A DNA stretch of 64,000 bases, taken from Ectothiorhodospiraceae bacterium. GTDB lineage: Bacteria; Pseudomonadota; Gammaproteobacteria; HK1. This document shows, one piece after another, positions 43,407 to 50,652 of this stretch. Where the stretch lies: positions 62,001 through 126,000 of the forward strand of contig JACKNM010000008.1 in NCBI GenBank assembly GCA_024234875.1. The letters are read 5' to 3'. The position numbers and the translations under genes were made by a program. How positions within the stretch are numbered: position 1 is the first letter of the stretch; the number at the start of each line of letters is the position of its first letter. A model generated the notes under the pieces. That model was not told the DNA's origin. It saw only the letters and a program-made list of their open reading frames with translations, and made no database searches.

Positions 43407-45644
43407 TCAGCCGTCGCGCATGGCCTGCCACACCCGCATCGGGGTCAGCGGCATGTCCAGGCGGTCGTGTCCGATCGCGTCTGCCACCGCATGCACCACC
43501 GGCGCGCACCCGCCGATCGGCCCGACCTCGCCGGCGCCCTTCATACCGAGATGGTTGTTGGCGGTGGGCGAGCCGATCGTGCGCGTGGTGAAGGCCGGGA
43601 TGTCGTCGGCGCGCGGCAGGCAGTAGTCCATGAACGAGCCGCTGAGCGGCTGGCCGGTCTCGGGGTCGTAGACCATCTCCTCGGTCAGCGCCTGGCCGAT
43701 GGCCTGCGCGATGCCACCGTGGATCTGCCCCTCGGCGATGGCCGGAACGAGCACCCGGCCGAGATCGTCGACCGCGGTGAAGCGCTCGATTCGCACCGCT
43801 CCGGTATCCGGGTCGACCTCGACCTCGCAGACGTAGGCGCCGTTCGGGCAGCTCAGGTTCTCACCCTCGAAGGCCGCCTCGCCGACGCACGACGGCGGCT
43901 CGCCCGAGTCCGGCCCCTCGACCACCAACTCGAGCAGTCCGACGCGGAGATCGGTGCCGCGCACCCGGAACGCGCCGGCCCCGTACTCGAGGTCGGCGGG
44001 CGCCGCCTCCAGGCGCTCGCCGGCGATGTCGCGCGCCTGCTCGAGCATCACCCCGGCGGCGCGATCGATGGTGGTCGCACCGATGGTGAGCGACGACGAG
44101 CCGCCGGTGCCGCCGCCGCTCGCGATACGGTCACTGTCACCCTGCACCACGCGCACGCGATCGGCCGGAATCTCCAACCGCCGGGCGACCACCTCGGCGA
44201 ACGCCGTCTCGTGGCCCTGGCCTGCCGCCTGGGTGCCGGTGCGCACCTCGACCAGCCCGTCGGCGGTGAGCGCCACCGTGCTCACCTCGGTGGTGCTACC
44301 CCCGGTCGCGTGCAGGTACATGCCGAGTCCGATGCCGCGGCGCATGCCGCGCCGGGCCGAGGCCGCGCGCCGCGCTGGAAATCCCGACCAGTCCGCGGCC
44401 TCGAGGGCGGTGTCGAGCGCGCGCTCGAAGTCGCCCGCGTCCCAGACGTAGCCCATCGGCGTGCGGTAGGGCAGCGCCTCCGGGCGCAGCAGGTTGCGCC
44501 GCCGAAGGGTGATCGCGTCGATGCCCGACTCGCGGGCCGCGCGCTCCACCAGACGCTCGAGCAGGTAGGTGCTCTCCGGCTTGCCGGCGCCACGATAGGC
44601 ATCGATGGGCGTGGTGTTGGTCAGGATCCCGCGCACCCGCAGGTGCAGCGCCGGGATGCGATAGACGGTGCCGAAGGTCCGCGCCAGCGCCTCGGTCGGG
44701 ATCATCGGTCCGAGGGTGGAGAGGTAGGCACCGAGGTCGGCGCGGATGTCGGCCCGGGCAGCCAGGAAGCGCCCGTCACGGTCGAGCGCGATCGACGCGG
44801 TGGCGACGTGGCCGCGACCGTGGGCGTCGCTCAGGAAGGCCTCGCCGCGGTCGCTCGACCAGCGCACCGGGCGGCCGAGGTCGCGCGCCGCGTGCAACAC
44901 CAGCGCCTGCTCCGGGTAGGGGTAGATCTTCATTCCGAAGCTTCCACCCACGTCCGGCGTCACCACCCGCAGCGTCGCCTCGTCGATCCCCAGCACGTCG
45001 CGCGCGAGCACGCGTCGTACCAGGTGCACGCCCTGGGTCTGGGTGTGCAGCACCAGCCGCCCGCCCTCGGGAACCGCCAGCGCGCTGCGGGCCTCGATCG
45101 GCGAGATCGCGATGCGGTTGTTGACGACCGGCATCGTGACCACGCGCGCGGCGGCGGCGAAGGCGCGGTCCACCGCATCGGCGTCGCCCTTCTCCCAGTC
45201 GAATGCCACCACCCCGGCCGCGGCGAGATCGATCTCCGCCGCCAACGGCGCGTACTCGCACTCCACCCGCTCGGCCGCCTCGCGCGCCGCCTCCGGCGTC
45301 CTCGCCACCACCGCGGCCACCGGATCGCCGACGTGGCGCACCACCTCGGTGGCGAGGACCAGCCGCTGCGGTCCGCGCGCCGGGCTGCCGTCACTCGAGC
45401 GGACGTCGACCACGCAGGGCAAGGGGCCGAGGCCGGCGGCCTGGAGATCCGCCCCGGTGTAGACCGCCAGCACGCCGGCGACGCCGCGCGCGTGGGCGGT
45501 GTCGACCGCCTGAATGCGGGCGTGGGCGTGCGGCGAGCGCACCACGTGCAGCCAGGCCGCGTCCGGGCACGGCACGTCGTCGACGAAGGTGCCGCGGCCG
45601 GTGAGCAGGCGAGCGTCCTCGACGCGTCCGGCGCGTGTGCTCAT
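43407..45644 (-). CDS. Molybdopterin hydroxylase large subunit (CoxL form II-like), orphan
   Basis: A 745-residue xanthine oxidase-family protein that would hydroxylate an aldehyde or heterocycle using Mo-pterin. It opens RVEDARLLTGRGTFVDDV. It has GGSFGMKIYPYPEQ, AYRGAG at 349-354 (the form II signature rather than AYxCSFR of true CO dehydrogenases) and the catalytic Glu706 in MKGAGEVGP. FAD and 2Fe-2S subunits normally sit next to it but are absent on both sides. The ATG at 45644 overlaps the stop of the glyoxalase-fold gene (ATGA). The substrate is unknown. Confidence 0.88.
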   Translation of the reverse strand: MSTRAGRVEDARLLTGRGTFVDDVPCPDAAWLHVVRSPHAHARIQAVDTAHARGVAGVLAVYTGADLQAAGLGPLPCVVDVRSSDGSPARGPQRLVLATEVVRHVGDPVAAVVARTPEAAREAAERVECEYAPLAAEIDLAAAGVVAFDWEKGDADAVDRAFAAAARVVTMPVVNNRIAISPIEARSALAVPEGGRLVLHTQTQGVHLVRRVLARDVLGIDEATLRVVTPDVGGSFGMKIYPYPEQALVLHAARDLGRPVRWSSDRGEAFLSDAHGRGHVATASIALDRDGRFLAARADIRADLGAYLSTLGPMIPTEALARTFGTVYRIPALHLRVRGILTNTTPIDAYRGAGKPESTYLLERLVERAARESGIDAITLRRRNLLRPEALPYRTPMGYVWDAGDFERALDTALEAADWSGFPARRAASARRGMRRGIGLGMYLHATGGSTTEVSTVALTADGLVEVRTGTQAAGQGHETAFAEVVARRLEIPADRVRVVQGDSDRIASGGGTGGSSSLTIGATTIDRAAGVMLEQARDIAGERLEAAPADLEYGAGAFRVRGTDLRVGLLELVVEGPDSGEPPSCVGEAAFEGENLSCPNGAYVCEVEVDPDTGAVRIERFTAVDDLGRVLVPAIAEGQIHGGIAQAIGQALTEEMVYDPETGQPLSGSFMDYCLPRADDIPAFTTRTIGSPTANNHLGMKGAGEVGPIGGCAPVVHAVADAIGHDRLDMPLTPMRVWQAMRDG

Positions 45645-46066
45645 CGATCGGTCTCCGGTTGTCCCCAGCTCGGGTCGTCGAAGCGCTGGATCTCGACCAG
45701 ATGGCCGGCCGGATCGCGCACGAAACAGTGATAGATGCCGTAGTCGGCATTGTGCCCCGGCGGCTTCTCGATGGTCGCGCCGCCGGCGGCCAGGCGGGCG
45801 TGCCAGGCGTCGACATCGTCGGTGACGAAGGTGATCACGACCGACTCCGCACGCGCCGCCCCCTCGCCGCGACACAGCCCGAGGTAGGCGCCCGCGGCGA
45901 CCCGATAGATGCGACACGCGCCCTGGTCCAGGGTCAGCGGCAGCCCGAGCAGGTCGTGATAGAAGCGGGACGCGGCGTCGAGATCCGGGACCCGGTAGAA
46001 GGTCACGTGGGCATCGAATCCGCCGGTCGCCGGACCGGCGAGCTCGGCGTGCGGAGCATCGGACAT
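45641..46066 (-). CDS. Glyoxalase/VOC-fold protein
   Basis: A 141-residue vicinal-oxygen-chelate protein. It starts with VTFYRVPDLDAASRFYHDLLGLPL and ends with YHCFVRDPAGHLVEIQRF. The metal-site candidates His22-region, Tyr and the final Glu are present. Homologues include methylmalonyl-CoA epimerase, lyases and resistance proteins, and nothing fixes which. Its stop overlaps the molybdopterin enzyme start, so the two are co-translated and probably act in one pathway. It is divergent from the TPP enzyme gene. Confidence 0.85.
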   Translation of the reverse strand: MSDAPHAELAGPATGGFDAHVTFYRVPDLDAASRFYHDLLGLPLTLDQGACRIYRVAAGAYLGLCRGEGAARAESVVITFVTDDVDAWHARLAAGGATIEKPPGHNADYGIYHCFVRDPAGHLVEIQRFDDPSWGQPETDR

Positions 46067-46233
46067 CACCACCTCCAGCGCGCGGGTCGCCGATGATAGC
46101 GCAGCCCCGACGCGTGTCCGCCGGCTCCGGGGCGCGGTACCATCTCGGATTGCGAGTCGGTACCGTCGACCGGCTCGAACGAGTCCCGCGCCATCGGCGC
46201 ACCGCATCCCCGAATCGAGGAGCCCGAGCCAGC

Positions 46234-47916
46234 ATGACCGAAGCCACCCGCACCCGCACCGGCGGGCAAGCCCTCGTCGACGCACTGCGCATCCACGGGG
46301 TCGACACCGTGTTCTGTGTCCCCGGCGAGAGTTACCTCGCGGTGCTCGACGCGCTGCACGACGCCGGCAACGCGATTCGCACCATCGCCTGTCGACAGGA
46401 GGGCGGTGCCTCGTTCATGGCCGAGGCCTACGGCAAGGTCACCGGCAAGCCGGGAGTGCTGATGGTCACGCGCGGCCCGGGCGCCTGCAACGCCTCGATC
46501 GGCGTGCACACCGCGCAGCAGGACTCGACGCCGATGGTGGTCCTGATCGGGCAGGTGGCCCGCGACCAGGAGTATCGCGAGGCATTCCAGGAGGTCGACT
46601 ACCGGCGCTTCTACGGCCCGCTGTGCAAGTGGGTGGCGCAGATCGAGTCGGCCGACCGCGTCCCCGAGCTGGTGAGCCAGGCCTTCCACCGCGCCTGCTC
46701 CGGCCGACCGGGCCCGGTCGCCCTGGCGCTCCCGGAGGACATGCTGCGCGACCTCACCGCGGCGCCGGACGCGGGCCCCGTGCGCCCGGCGATCGGCGGC
46801 GTCGACGCCGGCGCCCTGGCCGAGCTCGGCGAGCGTATCGCCCGCGCCGAGCGCCCGTTCCTGATCGCCGGCGGTGGTGGCTGGACCGCGGCCGCGGTGG
46901 CCGATCTGCAGGCCTTCGCGAGCGCCCACCAGGTGCCGGTCGGCGCGAGCTTCCGCTGCCAGGATCGCTTCGACAACACCCACGCCTGCTACGCCGGTGA
47001 CGTCGGTATCGGCATCAGCCCCAAGCTCGCCGCGCGCATTCGCGAGTCGGATCTGTTGATCGTCGCCGGCGCGCGACTCGGTGAGATGACCACCCAGGGC
47101 TACACCCTGGTCGACCTCCCGGTGCCGCGCCAGGACCTGGTCCACATCCACCCCGACCCCGAGGAGCTCGGCTCGGTCTACCAGTCGGTGCTGCCGATCA
47201 GCGCCACCATGCCGGCGCTGTGCGCCGCCCTCGCCGGGCTCGCGCCGGGCGGCGCCGACAGCCGCAGGGCGTGGGTGGCGGGCGCGAACGCCGACTACCT
47301 CGAGCACCTGGCGCCGACCCCCGGGCTCCCGGGGACGGTGGACATGGGCGCGGTGATGGCGCACATCCAGAAGCGTCTCCCGCCGGAGGCGATCCTCACC
47401 ACCGACGCCGGCAACTTCTCCGGGTGGATGCACCGTCACTACCAGTACCGCCGCTACCCGACCCAGCTCGGCCCGACCAACGGCGCCATGGGGTACGGCT
47501 TCCCGTCGGCCATCGCCGCCCGGCTGGTCCACCCGGATCGCCCGGTGGTCGCGTTCTGCGGCGACGGTGGCGCGTTGATGAGCGGCCAGGAGATCGCCAC
47601 CGCGATGCTGCACGGCATCGACCCGGTGTTCCTGGTCATCAACAACAACATGTACGGCACCATCCGCATGCACCAGGAGCGCGACTACCCGGACCGCCAG
47701 AGCGCCACGGCGCTGCGCAATCCGGACTTCGCGCGTTGGGCCGAGAGCTTCGGCGCGCACGGTGAGCTGGTCACCGAGACCGCGCAGTTCGCGCCCGCAC
47801 TCGAGCGCGCGCTGGGCGCGGGCAAGGCGGCGGTGATCGAGATCCGGATCGACCCCGAGCTCATCAACACCAAGACCACGCTGTCGAAGATCCGGGGAAC
47901 CGGCAAGAAGCGCTGA
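46234..47916 (+). CDS. TPP-dependent enzyme of the acetolactate synthase family
   Basis: A 560-residue thiamine pyrophosphate enzyme. It has the N-terminal Pyr domain with catalytic Glu56 in ACRQEGGASFMAEAYGK, a central Rossmann-like domain, and the C-terminal PP domain with GDG at 443-445 and VINNNMYGTI. These are acetolactate synthase or benzoylformate decarboxylase family features. The retained Glu argues against glyoxylate carboligase. No small regulatory subunit (ilvN) follows, so a catabolic or specialised role is likely. A strong hairpin terminator lies 32 bases after the stop. GAGGAG lies 11 bases before the ATG. Confidence 0.88.
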   Translation: MTEATRTRTGGQALVDALRIHGVDTVFCVPGESYLAVLDALHDAGNAIRTIACRQEGGASFMAEAYGKVTGKPGVLMVTRGPGACNASIGVHTAQQDSTPMVVLIGQVARDQEYREAFQEVDYRRFYGPLCKWVAQIESADRVPELVSQAFHRACSGRPGPVALALPEDMLRDLTAAPDAGPVRPAIGGVDAGALAELGERIARAERPFLIAGGGGWTAAAVADLQAFASAHQVPVGASFRCQDRFDNTHACYAGDVGIGISPKLAARIRESDLLIVAGARLGEMTTQGYTLVDLPVPRQDLVHIHPDPEELGSVYQSVLPISATMPALCAALAGLAPGGADSRRAWVAGANADYLEHLAPTPGLPGTVDMGAVMAHIQKRLPPEAILTTDAGNFSGWMHRHYQYRRYPTQLGPTNGAMGYGFPSAIAARLVHPDRPVVAFCGDGGALMSGQEIATAMLHGIDPVFLVINNNMYGTIRMHQERDYPDRQSATALRNPDFARWAESFGAHGELVTETAQFAPALERALGAGKAAVIEIRIDPELINTKTTLSKIRGTGKKR

Positions 47917-47947
47917 CACCGCCCGGAGCGCGGCCTCGGCGCCAGGG

Positions 47948-47978
47948 GGAAAGGCACCGCCGCAGGCGGTGCCTTTCC
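47948..47978 (+). terminator. Hairpin terminator after the TPP enzyme gene
   Basis: A perfect 14-base stem, GGAAAGGCACCGCC and its complement, encloses the loop GCA. The descending arm ends GCCTTTCC rather than a long U-run, but stem strength and position favour termination. Confidence 0.75.
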
Positions 47979-48040
47979 GGTCCAGAGCGCAGGCCCTTCG
48001 GCATCCGCAGGACAGATCTGCCCCCCGGGGTGCCGGTCTC

Positions 48041-48069
48041 TTGCCGGCGGCCCGGCCCTCCTGTATACC
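48041..48069 (+). promoter_or_regulatory. Candidate sigma-70 promoter of the MFS gene
   Basis: TTGCCG (48041-48046), 17 bases, TATACC (48064-48069), about 50 bases before the ATG at 48121. Confidence 0.55.
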
Positions 48070-48120
48070 GGCGCCGCGTCCGCGCCCCCGTCCACTGCGC
48101 CAGCTACAGGTGCTCCGAGC

Positions 48121-49392
48121 ATGTCCCTCGCCGTCGCGCTGGCCAGCACCTGGGCCCTGTTCCTGTCACTCGGCCTGCTCATGCTCGGGCACGGGTTGCA
48201 GGGCACCCTGCTCGGCCTGCGCGCCGGCATCGAGGGCTTCAGCCCGGCCACCGTCGGCGTGGTGATGACCGGCTACTTCGGTGGCTACCTGATCGGCTCA
48301 CAGCTCGCCCCGGTGCTGATTCGACGGGTCGGCCACATCCGGGTGTTCGCCGCGCTCGCGGCCATCGGCGCCTGCGTGATCCTGCTCCATCCACTGGCGG
48401 TCGACGCGGCGGCCTGGACCGCGTTGCGGGTGGTGACCGGCATCTGCTTTGCCGGCCTCTACCTGGTGGTCGAGAGCTGGCTCAACGACGCGGTGACCAA
48501 CGAGACCCGCGGGCGCCTGCTGTCGGTGTACATGGTCGTGATGACCGGCGGGCTCGGCGCGGGCCAGCTCCTTCTGAACGTTGCCGACCCGGCGGGTCTG
48601 GAGCTCTTCGTCGTGGTCGCGCTCCTGATCACGCTCTCGCTGGTCCCGGTCGCGCTGGTGGTGGTGCGCGCGCCGACCTTCGCCTCACCGTCACCGGTGT
48701 CGTGGCGCCGGCTCTACCGCTCGTCCCCGCTCGGGGTGGTCGGCGCGGTGATGACCGGCACCGCGCACAGCGCCATCTTCGGCCTGGCACCGACCTACGG
48801 GCAGCAGATCGGGCTCGACATCGAGCAGGTGTCGCTGATGATGGCCGGCAACTTCGCCGGCGGCATGTTGCTGCAGTGGCCGATCGGGTGGCTCTCGGAT
48901 CGATTCGACCGACGCACCGTGCTCACCGGCACCGCGGCCCTCGGCGCGGTGGCCGCGCTCGGGGTGCTCGCGGCCGGCAGCCACCCGCTGGCGGTGGTCG
49001 GTGCGGTGTCGCTGCTCGGCGGTGCCTCGCTACCGCTGTACTCGCTCTGCATCGCCCACACCAACGACCATCTGCGCCGCGAGGAGATCGTCGCCGCCGG
49101 CGGCACCATCGTGCTGCTGGTCGGGCTCGGCATGAGCCTCGGCCCCTCGCTCGCCGGCTCGGTGATGAGTCTCGCCGGCCCGGCCGGACTGTTCTGGTGG
49201 CAGGCACTCGCCCACGGCGGCATCGTCGCCTTCGCGCTCTACCGCATGACCCGCCGCCCGGCGCTCGCCGCCGCGGTGCAGGGCAGCCCGACGGCGGTGT
49301 CGCCGCGCACCACCGCCCTCGCCACCGCCATCGCCATGCGCATGGTGCGTGACCATCGAGACCGCGACATCGCGCGCCTCGGGCGGCGCTGA
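48121..49392 (+). CDS. Major facilitator superfamily transporter (YcaD-like)
   Basis: A 423-residue inner-membrane carrier with twelve predicted helices. The N-terminal helix pair ends VVMTGYFGGYLIGSQLAPVLIRRVGHIR, and the second half has GMLLQWPIGWLSDRFDRRTVL, a clear MFS A-motif-like loop. The layout resembles YcaD/UMF2 carriers of unknown substrate. The C-terminal tail is hydrophilic. It is independent of the gene before (terminator and promoter between) and is followed 75 bases later by the aminotransferase. Confidence 0.87.
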   Translation: MSLAVALASTWALFLSLGLLMLGHGLQGTLLGLRAGIEGFSPATVGVVMTGYFGGYLIGSQLAPVLIRRVGHIRVFAALAAIGACVILLHPLAVDAAAWTALRVVTGICFAGLYLVVESWLNDAVTNETRGRLLSVYMVVMTGGLGAGQLLLNVADPAGLELFVVVALLITLSLVPVALVVVRAPTFASPSPVSWRRLYRSSPLGVVGAVMTGTAHSAIFGLAPTYGQQIGLDIEQVSLMMAGNFAGGMLLQWPIGWLSDRFDRRTVLTGTAALGAVAALGVLAAGSHPLAVVGAVSLLGGASLPLYSLCIAHTNDHLRREEIVAAGGTIVLLVGLGMSLGPSLAGSVMSLAGPAGLFWWQALAHGGIVAFALYRMTRRPALAAAVQGSPTAVSPRTTALATAIAMRMVRDHRDRDIARLGRR

Positions 49393-49467
49393 GCGGCCGC
49401 GGCCGCTCGGGTATCATGCCCCGCCGGCGCGTGGCGCCGGGATGCCACGACGAATCGGGAGAGCACG

Positions 49468-50652
49468 ATGAGCTACCAGGCCGGCCGCCACTTCCTGCAG
49501 ATCCCCGGGCCCACCAACGTGCCCGACCGGATCCTGCGGGCGATGGACTATCCGACCATCGACCACCGCGGTCCGACCTTCGGCGCCATCGCACGCGAGG
49601 TGCTGGCGGAGATCCGCCCGGTCTTCGGCACCGCCGGGCCGGTGGTGATCTACCCCTCGAGCGGCACCGGGGCCTGGGAAGGCGCGTTGGTGAACACGCT
49701 CTCGCCCGGTGACGCGGTGCTGATGTCGGAGACCGGCCACTTCGCGACCTTGTGGTACGACCTCGCCCGCCGACTCGGCCTCGAGCCCGAGCTGCTCCCG
49801 GGCGACTGGCGCAGCGGCGCCGACCCCGACCGGATCGAGGCGCGCCTGCGGGAGGACTCCGCCCACCGCATCAAGGCGGTGGCGGTGGTGCACAACGAGA
49901 CCTCGACCGGGGTCACCAGCCGCATCGCCGAGGTGCGGCGCGCCATCGATCGCGCCGGGCATCCGGCGCTGTTCCTGGTCGACACCATCTCCTCGCTCGG
50001 CTCGATCGACTATCGCCACGACGAGTGGGGGGTCGACGTCACCGTCGGCGGCTCGCAGAAGGGGCTGATGCTACCGCCCGGACTCGGCTTCAATGCCATC
50101 GGCGAGAAGGCGCTGGCGGCCTCGAAGCAGGCTGGCATGGTCCGCTCGTACTGGGACTGGGGCCCGATGCTCGAGTCGAACCGGACCGGATACTTCCCGT
50201 TCACGCCGGCCACCAATCTGCTCTACGGGCTGCGCGAGGCGATCCGGATGCTCAACGAGGAAGGGCTCGCCAACGTCTTCGCCCGCCACGCCCGGCACGC
50301 GGAGGCGACGCGGCGCGCGGCCCGCGCCTGGGGCCTCGAGATCCAGTGCACCAACCAGGCCGAGTACAGCGGCTCGCTGACCGCGCTGCGCATGCCCGAG
50401 GGTCACAGCGCCGACGAGCTGCGCAAGGTCATCCTCGACCGCTTCGACCTCTCCCTCGGCAACGGGCTCGGCAAGCTCGCCGGGCGGGTCTTCCGCATCG
50501 GCCACCTCGGCGACTTCAACGACCTGATGCTGACCGGGACGCTGTCCGGGGTGGAGATGGGGTTGCGGGTCGCCAACGTGCCGTGCGCTGGCTCCGGTGT
50601 CCAGGCGGCGCTGGACTACCTCGGCGGGGTCGCCGCCGCGAGCAGCCGGTGA
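49468..50652 (+). CDS. Class V aminotransferase, serine-glyoxylate type
   Basis: A 394-residue PLP enzyme. It starts HFLQIPGPTNVPDRILRAMDYPTIDHRGP, the alanine/serine-glyoxylate aminotransferase opening. The SSGTGAWEGALVNT loop and the PLP lysine Lys198 in GGSQKGLMLPPGLGF follow. Likely reaction: serine plus glyoxylate to hydroxypyruvate plus glycine. GGGAGAG precedes the ATG. Its stop overlaps the GTG start of the FAD/Fe-S dehydrogenase, so both probably serve one route of hydroxy-acid and amino-acid metabolism. The photorespiration-like or serine-cycle role is inference. Confidence 0.9.
   Translation: MSYQAGRHFLQIPGPTNVPDRILRAMDYPTIDHRGPTFGAIAREVLAEIRPVFGTAGPVVIYPSSGTGAWEGALVNTLSPGDAVLMSETGHFATLWYDLARRLGLEPELLPGDWRSGADPDRIEARLREDSAHRIKAVAVVHNETSTGVTSRIAEVRRAIDRAGHPALFLVDTISSLGSIDYRHDEWGVDVTVGGSQKGLMLPPGLGFNAIGEKALAASKQAGMVRSYWDWGPMLESNRTGYFPFTPATNLLYGLREAIRMLNEEGLANVFARHARHAEATRRAARAWGLEIQCTNQAEYSGSLTALRMPEGHSADELRKVILDRFDLSLGNGLGKLAGRVFRIGHLGDFNDLMLTGTLSGVEMGLRVANVPCAGSGVQAALDYLGGVAAASSR

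Noticed and set aside
45645..46307. Extension of the CoxL-like frame upstream through the glyoxalase gene
   Set aside because: The in-frame upstream translation is a shadow of the VOC gene in another frame. The MSTRAGRVEDARLLTG start is the family beginning.
47917..48120. Possible riboswitch or small RNA between the TPP enzyme and MFS genes
   Set aside because: The segment is explained by a simple terminator hairpin followed by a sigma-70-like promoter. No THI-box pattern was seen.
49752..50648. Extension of the YdiJ-like frame upstream across the aminotransferase
   Set aside because: The upstream part is a frame-shifted shadow of the aminotransferase. GTG 50649 overlaps its stop, as expected for coupled genes.
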